Made by a program: the position numbers and the translations under genes
Shown: positions 54,066 to 64,000 of the stretch, piece by piece
Layout of the letters: every line of letters starts with the position of its first letter
Position numbering within the stretch: the first letter of the stretch is position 1
DNA from: Catenovulum agarivorans DS-2
GTDB taxonomy: Bacteria > Pseudomonadota > Gammaproteobacteria > Enterobacterales > Alteromonadaceae
Direction of reading: 5' to 3'
DNA length: 64,000 nucleotides
NCBI RefSeq assembly: GCF_000568405.1
Contig: NZ_ARZY01000006.1
Coordinates: 1-64,000 of the forward strand
The notes under the pieces: generated by a model
The model's input: only the letters and a program-made list of their open reading frames with translations
Database searches by the model: none
What the model was told of the DNA's origin: nothing

Positions 54066-55701
54066 AAAGTTAGTTCAAAATATTTGTTTACTATTGCCCG
54101 CTGCATTGAGTTGCAGTCTTGCATCTGCAGGCGATATAACCCTGCAACCTGCTGTCGCAGCTGATTATTATAATCTATCAGTCGACTTTGTTGATGAAGC
54201 GGACCAGCCCGATATTTCTGAGTCTGTATATAAAATTGCACCTAGTTTTTCAGCTGCTTACGACAGTAAAAAGTTGCGAGTTTCGAGTAATTTAGTTGCT
54301 GAGAAAACAACTCATAGTGAACAAAAGTCACATAACAGCTCGTTTGTTTCTTATGGGGTGCAAGGACAAGCTTTGTTGATTGAAAACTTGTTAACTTTAG
54401 ATGGTTCAATAAATAAAAGTTTTCGTTCTGCCAGCTCTCAAATAGGCGGCTTTAATGACAGTATATTTGGCAGTGAAGAGCTTGTAGGTGTCACCAATTC
54501 TAGTGTTGGTTTAAACCTTGCTGCTGCCAATAGCAATATGTTGCAGCTTCGGGCAAATGTCCAATTGCAACGCAGTAAAGCGGATGAAAACATAGACTTA
54601 GCCGATTTTGGCTCGCAAGGCATTAGCCGATACGATACCAAAAGTGCTTCGGCTGGGTTCGCAGTTAGCAGCCAAGCTAACAGCCGAGTTATTTGGAATT
54701 TATCTGGACAGGCTACAGAATCAGATCGCTCACAGACAAGTAATTACCGAAACTCTACCTTTGCGGGCGAACTAACCGTGCCAGTTACCTCCGAGCTCGC
54801 GATAACAACCAATGGTTCTGTTAATAAAAACAGTATAGCTGATGATCAGGCTTTGTCTGACGGTTTAACCTATAAACAATACGGCGCGGGTTTACGCTGG
54901 AGTTTCGCTAAACAGAGCTATTTAAGTCTTCTTGGTTATCGTTCTCAATCTGGAGAGCAAGAAACGCGCAGTTTTATTGGTGGTGAATTTAACTGGGTGT
55001 TATCGTCACGCACGCAAATGTCGTTAACTGCCGACCGAAATCAATTTGGTGAGCAATATGGTTTTAGTTTGACCCAAGCAAGCCGATTTGTGCGTACGCA
55101 AATGTCCTACAGCGAAGGGGTAGACATTCAGTCGCGGAATAATTTTATTTCTACCCAAGTTGGCTCATTTATATGTCCGGATGATGTGTTGGATTTATCC
55201 CAGTGTTATGTACCCGAAGATTTAAATTATCAACCGGCGTTGGGCGAACAGCAAGTTAATATCTTTGGTCGAGATATTGAACTGGTTGATGTAGTAAGCC
55301 GTTTTGAAACTGGCCAGGTGACTATCGCTTATGATAATCAACGTAAGTTAAAGCTTTCCGCTGGCCTTAACTATTCAGAACGAGTTGCACTTGAAGATAG
55401 TGCAGTGGGTGGAAGTTTAAATCGAAAGAGCAAAGGGTATAGCTTGTCAGCCGATTATGCGATGTCTTCTAAGACCAGTGTTACGCTCAGCAACTCGCTC
55501 AGTCGCAATACCTACTTAAATTCCGACGGAGTTGCAACCGACAGAGTTGAAGACAACAAAATGTGGCAAATTAAACTCACGTCAGCTCGTTCTTCTTCGT
55601 TAAACTTAACTGCAAGTCTTAGTCAGCGAGAGAGCAATAGATTAGGCCAAGCGTATACAGATAAACGCTTGCAGCTAGGTGTGAGTTATACTTTTAATTA
55701 A
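54049..55701 (+). CDS. PEP-CTERM system-associated outer-membrane beta-barrel protein
   Basis: A 550-residue outer-membrane barrel, matching the family linked to PEP-CTERM/EPS export. The ATG at 54049 gives a good signal peptide (MQTTSKKLVQ... SCSLASA). The rest is a series of amphipathic beta strands with alternating aromatic residues, ending ...LQLGVSYTFN, an outer-membrane C-terminal strand. Starts further upstream would put the signal deep inside the protein. It probably completes the export machinery; a large loop contains a CPDD...SQCY cysteine pair. Confidence 0.83.
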   Translation: MQTTSKKLVQNICLLLPAALSCSLASAGDITLQPAVAADYYNLSVDFVDEADQPDISESVYKIAPSFSAAYDSKKLRVSSNLVAEKTTHSEQKSHNSSFVSYGVQGQALLIENLLTLDGSINKSFRSASSQIGGFNDSIFGSEELVGVTNSSVGLNLAAANSNMLQLRANVQLQRSKADENIDLADFGSQGISRYDTKSASAGFAVSSQANSRVIWNLSGQATESDRSQTSNYRNSTFAGELTVPVTSELAITTNGSVNKNSIADDQALSDGLTYKQYGAGLRWSFAKQSYLSLLGYRSQSGEQETRSFIGGEFNWVLSSRTQMSLTADRNQFGEQYGFSLTQASRFVRTQMSYSEGVDIQSRNNFISTQVGSFICPDDVLDLSQCYVPEDLNYQPALGEQQVNIFGRDIELVDVVSRFETGQVTIAYDNQRKLKLSAGLNYSERVALEDSAVGGSLNRKSKGYSLSADYAMSSKTSVTLSNSLSRNTYLNSDGVATDRVEDNKMWQIKLTSARSSSLNLTASLSQRESNRLGQAYTDKRLQLGVSYTFN

Positions 55702-55716
55702 AGCCTCTTCAGTTAA

Positions 55717-55756
55717 CCGAAAGAAACATCTAGATTTTAACTATAGTTTCTTTCGG
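55717..55756. terminator. Convergent hairpin between the export operon and DUF2959 gene
   Basis: CCGAAAGAAAC (55717-55727) and GTTTCTTTCGG (55746-55756) form an 11-bp perfect stem with an 18-nt loop in the gap between convergent genes. Confidence 0.6.
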
Positions 55757-55770
55757 CCAGCTAAACTTGA

Positions 55771-56418
55771 TTAGTTAGCATTCAAACTATTAATAAACTT
55801 CTCAGACTCTTTAATTGACCGGTCAATTTCTTTAATGATTGCTTGAACATCTCTTTCAATTCCAGCAAGTTCGCCTTTAAGTGCACCAACTGCTTGAGCA
55901 TTTAAGTTATGTTTTAAAAATAATACGTTATCTTGTAGTGCAGATAAAAACGGCTGCATTTTACTTTCAGACTGCCGCATGGCTCGCAACAAGGTTTTAT
56001 AACGCGATTTGGTCTTAGCCAGCTTAGTTGCACTTTGTGAACGCAGCCTTGCGCTTGAGTATTGTTCTAATTCATCTTGCCATTCGTCAAAGAGGTCTTC
56101 GGCCACATCTTCCACTTTATCAATGTGGTTTGATACTGCCTCCGCGGCACTTTTGCTCGCTTCGTACTCATCATTTAATTGTTCGTATCGAGCTTGTAGC
56201 CCACCACCATCAAATGCAATAACACTTTGGAATTGCTCTAGGGCTGATTTAAACTCTTGTTGAGCTTCTTGTTGTGCGTTTTGCACATCTTCGACACGGT
56301 CAACCAATATATCGCGTTTATGGTAGCCTACTTTTTCCATTGCCGAATAATAAGCCGATTGACACGCACTTAATGTTAACGCGAAACATAGCACAATTAG
56401 CTTGTTTGAAATTTGCAT
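55771..56418 (-). CDS. DUF2959 family lipoprotein
   Basis: A 215-residue lipoprotein: signal peptide with lipobox LSACQ, and a long, highly helical, Glu/Gln-rich body with predicted coiled coils. The start YYSAMEKVGYHKRDILVDRVEDV is typical of DUF2959. Function unknown; members occur in gammaproteobacteria. 15 bp downstream of the Pmp3-like gene on the same strand. Confidence 0.85.
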   Translation of the reverse strand: MQISNKLIVLCFALTLSACQSAYYSAMEKVGYHKRDILVDRVEDVQNAQQEAQQEFKSALEQFQSVIAFDGGGLQARYEQLNDEYEASKSAAEAVSNHIDKVEDVAEDLFDEWQDELEQYSSARLRSQSATKLAKTKSRYKTLLRAMRQSESKMQPFLSALQDNVLFLKHNLNAQAVGALKGELAGIERDVQAIIKEIDRSIKESEKFINSLNAN

Positions 56419-56433
56419 CTAAGTGGGTCCTGT

Positions 56434-56631
56434 TTAGTCTTTGTTGTCGACAGCAGACATCAACTCTTTGTGGCGCTTGTCGTTTTTGGAGCTATGGACC
56501 ATAAATAAAGCGTGAACTATGCCTGGTACATAGAAAAATAGGCACAACACTAAATTGAGCAGTGCCAAAATAGGACGACCAACAAATAACACTGCGATAG
56601 GTGGCAGTAGAATGGCTAACAAATACATCAT
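56434..56631 (-). CDS. YqaE/Pmp3 family small membrane protein
   Basis: A 65-residue protein with two hydrophobic segments and the Pmp3/YqaE signature (LLAILLPPIAVLFVG, then a second helix with FYVPGIVHALFMV). Family members help keep membrane potential under stress. Precedes the DUF2959 gene on the same strand. Confidence 0.9.
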   Translation of the reverse strand: MMYLLAILLPPIAVLFVGRPILALLNLVLCLFFYVPGIVHALFMVHSSKNDKRHKELMSAVDNKD

Positions 56632-56698
56632 AACAAAAGACCTCTATGGTTTGCAGAACTCAGATAGTTTCTTAACTGTGTTTAAGTTTAGCCGAATG

Positions 56699-57697
56699 TT
56701 ATTGCTGTTGAAAATTTATTTCTAACCTTAATGCAATGCCAGGCGTTTGGCTAAACTCACGATAATCTGGATAGTGAATAAATGGTTCAATCTCAAAAAA
56801 TAACCAGCTACGCAGTGCTTGGAGTCGATAGCGAACGAATATTCCTTTGTTTTCGAGATGATAACCTTGGTTTATATAACCATGGGCAAATATACCGCTG
56901 ATCAGCGCAGATTGACTATTGAGTTGATGGTATAACAATAAATTGTGGCGCCACTCAGGGTCTTGTTCGTCTTGAATGTACTCCCAGCTATTGTCCTGCC
57001 GCCATAAGCTATGATCTGACAGTTGATGATCAAACTTAAAATTAAAACGTGCGCCAATTCCGTTGGACAGGTAGTAATACAGCGCAGGTTCAACTTCAAA
57101 ATTAAATTTGTTGGTGATAGCAAACTGTCTGCGATAGCGGGTGCGAATATAGATATCCGCACCTTTTGCAAACCCCACTCGGGTTGAAATAAACTTACTT
57201 TTGTTTTGCGAGTGAATATAGCGCACGGCGACGCTGACATCTTCATTTTTGCCTTGGCCTTCGGTTTCACTTATCACTCGGTCTGACTCTTTTGCTTCGT
57301 TAGAGTCATTATAGTCCGCGACAATTACATCCCATTTATCTTCTAAATTGGGCAAGCGCGCACGGACTCGGAATTGGTTTTCGAAGCGGGCAACATTGCT
57401 TTCAATAGGGATATAGCTTAAACGTAGGCGTGCCGAAGCACTGGCTCTATCTTCGTCGAATTGATCTTGGCCAAAAAAACCATCGAACCAGTTGGCTGTA
57501 TCTGTAATCGTCTCGGTGACGTCTTCTTGTACGGTGTCGTACCACTTTACTGAATGTTCACTAGAGGTCGAATTGGCTAAAGCATTGTGCTGGGTCAAAA
57601 AAAGCACCACTATCGAAATGATTCTTTGTGGTAAAGACAGCCGAGTTACATTAAGATAAGCAAAAAAATTAAGTGTCAAGCGACCAACAGACAACAT
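56699..57697 (-). CDS. Predicted outer-membrane beta-barrel protein of unknown function
   Basis: A 332-residue protein with an N-terminal signal (hydrophobic stretch near residues 26-40, AxA-type cleavage near NALANS), an acidic stretch, then alternating beta strands ending LRLEINFQQQ, as in outer-membrane barrels. I do not recognise the family. It is divergent from tatA, with only 46 bp between starts. Confidence 0.72.
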   Translation of the reverse strand: MLSVGRLTLNFFAYLNVTRLSLPQRIISIVVLFLTQHNALANSTSSEHSVKWYDTVQEDVTETITDTANWFDGFFGQDQFDEDRASASARLRLSYIPIESNVARFENQFRVRARLPNLEDKWDVIVADYNDSNEAKESDRVISETEGQGKNEDVSVAVRYIHSQNKSKFISTRVGFAKGADIYIRTRYRRQFAITNKFNFEVEPALYYYLSNGIGARFNFKFDHQLSDHSLWRQDNSWEYIQDEQDPEWRHNLLLYHQLNSQSALISGIFAHGYINQGYHLENKGIFVRYRLQALRSWLFFEIEPFIHYPDYREFSQTPGIALRLEINFQQQ

Positions 57698-57743
57698 CTA
57701 GTGTTTTTCCTCGCTTACAAACAACAAACCCCAGGAGTCTACA

Positions 57744-58007
57744 ATGTTAGGTGGTATTAGTATTTGGCAGTTACTCATAGTATTAATCATAGTCGTTTTA
57801 TTGTTTGGTACAAAAAAATTGAAGAATCTAGGCAGTGATTTAGGTGCAGCCATTAAAGGATTCAAAGATGAGTACAAAGGTGATGAGCAGAACTCAAAAA
57901 CAGAAACCGACATCACAGAAAACAAAGAACAAACGAAAATTGAAGAGACACAATCATCTGAGCGTCAATCTTCTAGCACAACCGCGGATAAGCAAAAAGT
58001 AGAATAG
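57744..58007 (+). CDS. tatA: Tat translocase subunit TatA
   Basis: An 87-residue protein with one N-terminal membrane helix ([18 protein letters not shown]), the [10 protein letters not shown] hinge, an amphipathic helix and an acidic, Ser-rich tail. It forms the twin-arginine translocation pore. AGGAG ribosome-binding site. First of tatABC; one predicted Tat substrate is encoded at 5201. Confidence 0.96.
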   Translation: MLGGISIWQLLIVLIIVVLLFGTKKLKNLGSDLGAAIKGFKDEYKGDEQNSKTETDITENKEQTKIEETQSSERQSSSTTADKQKVE

Positions 58008-58008
58008 T

Positions 58009-58362
58009 ATGCTAGATATTGGTTTTTGGGAATTAATACTCATAGGTATTGTTGCTTTGGTTGTACTGGGGCCCGATAAGCTTCCAGGTGCCGTAAGAAG
58101 TGTTGCGTCCATTATGCGTAATGTTCGCCAAACCGCCAATAATCTAAAAGCTGAGCTAAACCATGAGCTGCGGGTCAACGAGTTGCATCAGCAACTAAAG
58201 GAAGCCGAGCAAAAAGGCATGACAAACTTAAATGAAGGTGAACGCAGCGCGATTGCTGAATTAGAAGCCGCAGCGCGTGAAGTGAACTCAATTCATAAAG
58301 ACATCACTCAGCCAACATCTGAGCAATCAGCCCAAACCAAACCGAAAAACGAACAGCCATGA
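58009..58362 (+). CDS. tatB: Tat translocase subunit TatB
   Basis: A 117-residue protein with one N-terminal helix (MLDIGFWELILIGIVALVVLG), the GPDKLP motif, a long amphipathic helix and a charged tail. Substrate-receptor partner of TatC. Follows tatA by one base and overlaps tatC by four (ATGA). Confidence 0.96.
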   Translation: MLDIGFWELILIGIVALVVLGPDKLPGAVRSVASIMRNVRQTANNLKAELNHELRVNELHQQLKEAEQKGMTNLNEGERSAIAELEAAAREVNSIHKDITQPTSEQSAQTKPKNEQP

Positions 58363-59105
58363 GCGAATCTCAACCTCTGATTGCACACTTAGTCGAATTA
58401 AGAAATCGTCTGCTGAAAATTGTCCTAGCAGTGCTTATTGTATTTGTTGCTATGGTTGGTTTTGCTAATGATATATATTCGTGGATAGCGCAACCCTTGC
58501 TCAATGCACTGCCTGAAAACACCAATATGATAGCAACAGGAGTTGCAACGCCATTTTTAACACCGTTTAAATTAACCATGGTGTTATCAATTTTCGCGGC
58601 TATGCCATTTGCGTTGTATCATGTTTGGGCGTTTATTGCCCCTGCTTTATATCAACACGAAAAGCGCTTAATCGCACCTTTGTTATTTAGTTCATCTTTA
58701 TTGTTTTACGGTGGAATGGCCTTTGCGTATTTTGTAGTCTTTCCTTTGGCGTTTCCATTTTTTGTTGGCTCAGCCCCCGATGGGGTAACCGTTTCGACCG
58801 ATATAAATAGCTATTTAGATTTTGTTTTAAAATTATTTTTCGCTTTTGGTATCGCATTTGAAATTCCGATAGCAATTATTTTAATGGTGTGGGCTGGGAT
58901 ATCTACGCCTGCAGCGATAGCGGAAAAGCGTCGTTTTGTTGTTGTGGGTGTATTTGTTGTTGGCATGTTATTAACACCTCCAGACGTGATATCACAAACT
59001 TTGCTTGCTATTCCCATGTGGTTTTTATTTGAATTTGGTTTGATATGTTCCAAATTGTATTACAAGCCAGATACTGAGCAAAAAGAACAAGAGGAAGGTA
59101 ACTAA
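58359..59105 (+). CDS. tatC: Tat translocase subunit TatC
   Basis: A 248-residue protein with six hydrophobic segments and TatC hallmarks: HLVELRNRLLK near the start, a P-L-A-F-P-F-F region and the conserved LLTPPDVISQ. It recognises twin-arginine signal peptides. ATGA coupling to tatB. Confidence 0.96.
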   Translation: MSESQPLIAHLVELRNRLLKIVLAVLIVFVAMVGFANDIYSWIAQPLLNALPENTNMIATGVATPFLTPFKLTMVLSIFAAMPFALYHVWAFIAPALYQHEKRLIAPLLFSSSLLFYGGMAFAYFVVFPLAFPFFVGSAPDGVTVSTDINSYLDFVLKLFFAFGIAFEIPIAIILMVWAGISTPAAIAEKRRFVVVGVFVVGMLLTPPDVISQTLLAIPMWFLFEFGLICSKLYYKPDTEQKEQEEGN

Positions 59106-59107
59106 CA

Positions 59108-59932
59108 TTGCAGACTCCGTCGGCAGAGCTCTTCGATATTGGGGTTAACCTAACCAGCAGCCAATTTGATAAAGATAGAACCGAAATTGTCGAGCACGCT
59201 GCATCGCTCGGAGTTGGCAGTTTTGTGATTACTTCAACCAGCGCTAGTGAGACAAAGCAAGCGCTGAAACTTCTAGAGCAATATCCAAATTTATACGCTA
59301 CTGCAGGTTGTCACCCGCATGATGCAAAAGACTTTACTGCTGATGACCTTGCTTTTATCCACGACAGTTACCTGTTAAATCAGCGTGTTGTTGCGATAGG
59401 TGAGTGTGGTCTTGACTATAATAGAGATTTTTCCCCACGCGACTGCCAACGCGATGTATTTCGCCAACAATTAAAGGTTGCGCAGAGTTTAAATGCTCCT
59501 GTTTTTTTACATCAACGTGATGCACACCAAGACTTTTTAAACATTTTAACTGCGCATATTAGCGATTTTAGTAAAGTGGTTGTTCACTGTTTTACAGGCA
59601 ATGAAGCTGAGCTTTTAAGCTATGTAGAGCTTGGTTGTTATATCGGTATCACTGGCTGGGTATGTGATGAAAGGCGAGGCCACCATTTATTGCCATTATT
59701 ACAACATATTCCGGCCGACAGGTTGTTAATTGAAACCGACGCGCCGTATTTAATCCCAAGACATATTCAAAAACAAACAAAAAGTCGCCGTAACCAGCCA
59801 GGCTATCTAGTGGACATTGCTCAGTTTATAGCTGAACAAACGGGTATAAGTTTTGAACAATTGGCTTCTCAAACTTACAAAAATAGCTTACGCTTCTTCC
59901 AAATTAATAATAAATATAAATTGGCAGAATAA
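59108..59932 (+). CDS. tatD: TatD family metal-dependent DNase
   Basis: A 274-residue TIM-barrel hydrolase very similar to E. coli TatD: IGVNLTSSQF at the start, HPHD, GECGLDY, HCFTG, GITGWVCDERRG and ETDAPYL. Acts as a 3'-5' exonuclease in DNA quality control; not part of the Tat translocase itself. TTG start with GAGGAAGG upstream. Its stop overlaps the next gene (TAATG). Confidence 0.93.
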   Translation: MQTPSAELFDIGVNLTSSQFDKDRTEIVEHAASLGVGSFVITSTSASETKQALKLLEQYPNLYATAGCHPHDAKDFTADDLAFIHDSYLLNQRVVAIGECGLDYNRDFSPRDCQRDVFRQQLKVAQSLNAPVFLHQRDAHQDFLNILTAHISDFSKVVVHCFTGNEAELLSYVELGCYIGITGWVCDERRGHHLLPLLQHIPADRLLIETDAPYLIPRHIQKQTKSRRNQPGYLVDIAQFIAEQTGISFEQLASQTYKNSLRFFQINNKYKLAE

Positions 59933-61263
59933 TGGTCATTTCAGATTCGCAAATACTATGGTTAGCTAGTATTAGTATCACGATTGCGTTAATGGCAAGC
60001 ATTCAGCACTCTGTGATCAATAGTCGATTGTCTGCTTTACCTATGGCACAAGGCGTGGCTGCTACACTTGTTATGTTTGCATTGATTGGTGTGATGGACT
60101 CAAGTGGGAACCTGTCTTTAAAGCTTGCTGGCTGGGTTGCCCTGTTGGTTGGCCTGTATGGTTTTGTGAGTGTGCAAGTTTGGCTGAATAAATGGTTACT
60201 CAATGCAATAGCTAATCTATTAGCCATTTTAGTTGGCATGTTGTTATTGTGTATTGCAGCGGTCGCTTGCATTGTTTACTTGACGATAGAATGGACCTTA
60301 GTGCCATTAGGAATGCTTACCCTAGCGCTGCTCGGTTATAGTGTTTGGTGGAGTGTTAAATCAAGCTGTAAAAATTTAGAAAAGCTTGTTGTTTGTATCG
60401 TACCTTGCGTGTGGATTTGTGCTATTGCAGTGGGTTTTTATAGTGTATTTATTGCTCTACTTATGGTCAGTGCAACGATTGTGGCTGGGTTGTTTCTAGT
60501 GCTGTCTAGATACGTTAACACACAAAAAAACTGTTTGGCCCAGTTGCAAGAACTTACAGATACTTATAGAGATAAAACTTTTCAATTGAAGTCTGAGTTG
60601 CAAGAACAGCAAGATGCATACGAAACGCTAGAGTCAGATGTGCGAGAACGTAACTTTGAATTGGAAGTAACCTTAAGAGAATTACAAGAAAAGAACCAAG
60701 AGTTAGAGCGATTAAATACCCTTGATGCGCTAACGGGCGTGCGCAACCGTCGTTATTTCGATCAGCGAATTACCGCAGAATTACGCCGCGCAAGACGTGA
60801 ACAAACTGAACTCGGCTTGATCATGCTGGATATCGATCATTTTAAATCGATTAATGATGAGTACGGACATCTAGTTGGAGATCTGGTCATTCAACATATT
60901 GCGTCACTGTGTAAGAAGCTATTGCCAAGGTCAACAGATGCACTTTGTCGTTATGGTGGGGAAGAGTTTGCGGTAATATTACCCAACACCCCATTGCAAG
61001 GTGGCTTGCAGGTAGCAGACAATTTATGCCAGCAAATTGAACAGTCAGTTTGTCATGCCGACGGGCATCAAATTTCAGTCACGGCTAGTTTTGGCGTTCA
61101 CGTTCAATTGGTTGCGCAAAATAACCAAGCGTCTGATTTAATCGCATTAGCCGATAAAGCTTTGTATCAAGCAAAACAAACCGGGCGTAATAGAGTTTGC
61201 CACTCGGCAGAGTTGTCGCAAACAACGGCTTCTAAGCCCAATGATAAACCTTTATTAAACTAG
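59932..61263 (+). CDS. Membrane-bound diguanylate cyclase (GGDEF)
   Basis: A 443-residue protein: about six hydrophobic segments (residues 10-195), a coiled coil (about 205-262) and a C-terminal GGDEF domain with active-site GGEEF (342-346) and an inhibitory I-site RSTD (333-336) five residues before it. It should make cyclic di-GMP, a common regulator of EPS and biofilm production. The sensory input is unknown. TAATG overlap with tatD. Confidence 0.9.
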   Translation: MVISDSQILWLASISITIALMASIQHSVINSRLSALPMAQGVAATLVMFALIGVMDSSGNLSLKLAGWVALLVGLYGFVSVQVWLNKWLLNAIANLLAILVGMLLLCIAAVACIVYLTIEWTLVPLGMLTLALLGYSVWWSVKSSCKNLEKLVVCIVPCVWICAIAVGFYSVFIALLMVSATIVAGLFLVLSRYVNTQKNCLAQLQELTDTYRDKTFQLKSELQEQQDAYETLESDVRERNFELEVTLRELQEKNQELERLNTLDALTGVRNRRYFDQRITAELRRARREQTELGLIMLDIDHFKSINDEYGHLVGDLVIQHIASLCKKLLPRSTDALCRYGGEEFAVILPNTPLQGGLQVADNLCQQIEQSVCHADGHQISVTASFGVHVQLVAQNNQASDLIALADKALYQAKQTGRNRVCHSAELSQTTASKPNDKPLLN

Positions 61264-62277
<1,014 letters not shown>

Positions 62278-62522
62278 ACTAGCTGTATGCTGAACTAAAG
62301 TTTTTTCGAGCGGTCAGAGCAGAACACATTTACGGCTTATATAGCCGTTAAAAGCCAATATGATCGTCTTTATGGCGCCTTTACATAGAATGTTATTTAA
62401 AGTTGTGCTGAATACGTCTATTATAGCGGGCTTATTGCAACGGCCTGTTGTATTTGTTGTGCTTTAGTTTGATTTTTCAGACAGGATCAAAAAAGATTAA
62501 AAGAGTGACTAAAGGGGTACTC
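62278..62522. other. Intergenic region between hemB and lipoprotein gene
   Basis: A 245-bp gap. It holds a hairpin ACGGCT-TATAT-AGCCGT (62332-62348) without a clear T-tract, which may weakly end the hemB transcript. No other element stands out. Confidence 0.4.
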
Positions 62523-63914
62523 ATGAATATTAGAAATGTTGGATGGTCTGCATTATTTAGCAGTGCCGTATTGCTGACAGGGTGTGGTGGTAGCGGTTCA
62601 AATGAAAGCAACAGTACCAGTTATCTAACTTATTACAACTTATCAGCTAACACTGCTGTAACTAAGTTATATCACGAAGACACGCTTCGTGCGTCGGTTG
62701 CATATCAAGGCAAATCGACTAGACAAAGTGTTGAAGCTGGCACTAAGAATGTGCAGCTTAGAGTAGATGAATCAGACGACGTCACTACAACTTTATATGA
62801 TGAAGATTTGAATTTAGCGCAGGACAAGCGTAATTATTTAATCTCTGTTGGTGATTTAGACGGTGACAATGGTGATGCGCCATTATTGTTTACCTACAAC
62901 ATCATTAATTCGAATGACCTAGACGATGACAAATTCGAGTTTAACTTGATGCACTTAGCCTTAAAATCTGCAGCAACATTAACTGTAGATGTCATTGATA
63001 AAGATAGTGGCGAATTAGTTGATACATTAACAGCAGAATATGGCAAAAGCGTTACTAAACAACTGGATACAGACAGATATTATTTTACCGTTGAAGACAG
63101 CTCTGAAAACCTTTTGTATACCTCTTCAGGTATCACTTTTGGTAGTTCGCAATTCTATTTTGCATTAGTGGACACCCAGTTAAATGGTGAAGACAAATTA
63201 ACTATGGTGTTTTTACCTGATTCAACCTCTTCTGTTACAGAGTATAAAGACCCTGATCTTAAGTCTTACTTCAGAGTTTACAATAGTGCAGAAGCTTTTG
63301 ACGGCAACACGTTAACCTTAGAAGGTGGTGCGTTAGAAAATCAAAAGGTTGAATACCCTAATATTAAAGCAGACGATTTAGCTGATAGCTCATTTGAACT
63401 AGAGCAAGGCTCGTATAGCTTAAGTCTAGAAGGTTCTAACATAGTAAAAGCGCTATATTCATTCGCTAGTGGTGTAGACCGTACGGTTGTATTTTATCGT
63501 GATGACGAAGGTAATTTAGACGATGTATCTTTCACTAATACAAGCCGCCCAGATACGACAAATCATCAGATTACTTTTGTAAACTTGTTAAACAACCAAG
63601 GTGATGATGAAGTCGATTTATATTTTGTTGCACCAAACGCGAATTTTGCAACAACGGCATACCGATTAACTCAACGCGAATTGGGTAATGTTGCTCGTAT
63701 GGCAGTGCCATCGAACACTTATGACATCTATGTTGCGGTTGATGATGGTGACGGCGCACCAAAAGTTGTTGCGCAGCAATTGGGCGTAAAATTTAGTTCT
63801 GATGAATCTGCCGGTGACAAAACAGGTGACTGGGTACTTATTGCTGAGCCAGCTCAAGATACAGATACACCAGATCAAGGTGGCGTTAGCACGATTCGTT
63901 TATTCGAAATGTAG
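62523..63914 (+). CDS. Repeat-containing surface lipoprotein of unknown function (DUF4397-like)
   Basis: A 463-residue lipoprotein: signal peptide with lipobox LLTGC (about Cys20) and a long, Asp/Ser-rich, beta-type body with several similar blocks, such as YLTYYNLSANTAVTKLY near the start and ITFVNLLNNQGDDEVDLYF later, resembling DUF4397-type repeats. It ends in a Thr/Asp-rich tail. Acidic overall. ATG 62523 is chosen; an earlier in-frame start would put the signal deep inside. Followed by a terminator. Confidence 0.72.
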   Translation: MNIRNVGWSALFSSAVLLTGCGGSGSNESNSTSYLTYYNLSANTAVTKLYHEDTLRASVAYQGKSTRQSVEAGTKNVQLRVDESDDVTTTLYDEDLNLAQDKRNYLISVGDLDGDNGDAPLLFTYNIINSNDLDDDKFEFNLMHLALKSAATLTVDVIDKDSGELVDTLTAEYGKSVTKQLDTDRYYFTVEDSSENLLYTSSGITFGSSQFYFALVDTQLNGEDKLTMVFLPDSTSSVTEYKDPDLKSYFRVYNSAEAFDGNTLTLEGGALENQKVEYPNIKADDLADSSFELEQGSYSLSLEGSNIVKALYSFASGVDRTVVFYRDDEGNLDDVSFTNTSRPDTTNHQITFVNLLNNQGDDEVDLYFVAPNANFATTAYRLTQRELGNVARMAVPSNTYDIYVAVDDGDGAPKVVAQQLGVKFSSDESAGDKTGDWVLIAEPAQDTDTPDQGGVSTIRLFEM

Positions 63915-63929
63915 TAACGCATGATAAGT

Positions 63930-63967
63930 AGGTGTTGTGAGTGATTCCGTTATCACAGCACCTTTTT
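63930..63967 (+). terminator. Rho-independent terminator
   Basis: AGGTGTTGTGA (63930-63940) pairs with TCACAGCACCT (63953-63963; one G-U pair) and is followed by a T-tract. Ends the lipoprotein transcript. Confidence 0.82.
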
Positions 63968-64000
63968 ATCTAGCCTTCAGGCTATTTAGATACAATTCTC

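Noticed and set aside
59108-59932. TatD as part of the Tat translocase
   Set aside because: TatD is a metal-dependent nuclease; it is only genetically linked to tatABC.

Overview
This 64 kb window comes from an AT-rich gammaproteobacterial chromosome. The hemB, tatABCD and Pmp3-like genes, the TonB-era style outer-membrane proteins and the complete exosortase A (XrtA)/PEP-CTERM set point to a marine Alteromonadales-type bacterium (Colwellia/Catenovulum/Thalassotalea-like). The genus is inferred from gene content only. I see no tRNA, rRNA, CRISPR array, insertion sequence or phage gene. Almost everything concerns making, exporting and anchoring an exopolysaccharide (EPS) and sorting PEP-CTERM proteins.

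Layout. (1) 0.1-4.8 kb: an XrtA-type secretion ATPase, then convergent to it the PrsK/PrsR two-component pair, where PrsR is a sigma-54 activator. (2) 5.2-8.4 kb: a predicted Tat-exported protein, a strong terminator, then a three-gene cassette of PqqD-like peptide-binding protein, HprK-related kinase and NTP_transf_5-type nucleotidyltransferase. (3) 8.4-10.8 kb: a trypsin-like protease, a DUF218/YdcF membrane protein and a patatin. (4) 11.0-15.9 kb: two PEP-CTERM substrate genes flanking an acyltransferase, ThiF/E1-like and nitroreductase-like cassette. (5) 16.0-21.5 kb: two large convergent paralogous TPR lipoproteins (PrsT type). (6) 21.6-39.2 kb: a long plus-strand EPS operon (acyltransferases, glycosyltransferases, deacetylase, amidotransferase, lyase-like protein, pyruvyl- and sulfotransferase, flippase). 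(7) 39.3-42.9 kb: a minus-strand group (pyruvyltransferase, glycosyltransferase, O-ligase, tiny membrane ORF). (8) 43.0-50.5 kb: further EPS genes, exosortase A fused to an EpsI-like domain, a deacetylase and the priming sugar transferase. (9) 50.8-55.7 kb: the export operon (outer-membrane export lipoprotein, chain-length protein, tyrosine kinase, outer-membrane barrel). (10) 55.8-64 kb: housekeeping and other genes (DUF2959 lipoprotein, Pmp3-like, outer-membrane barrel, tatABC-tatD, diguanylate cyclase, hemB, a repeat-containing lipoprotein).

How the parts fit. The priming transferase, glycosyltransferases, flippase and ligase should build an undecaprenyl-linked, probably pyruvylated, sulfated and acylated polymer. 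The Wza/Wzz/kinase/barrel set exports it. XrtA should cleave the C-terminal VPEP signals of proteins such as those at 11025 and 14872. I found good -24/-12 (sigma-54) promoter candidates in front of both PEP-CTERM genes and in front of the Tat-protein gene, which would place all three under PrsK/PrsR. The most interesting parts are two little-understood enzyme cassettes, one downstream of and one between these sigma-54 genes. Both have a composition (PqqD-like + kinase + nucleotidyltransferase; E1-like + nitroreductase + acyltransferase) that recalls peptide or protein modification machinery.
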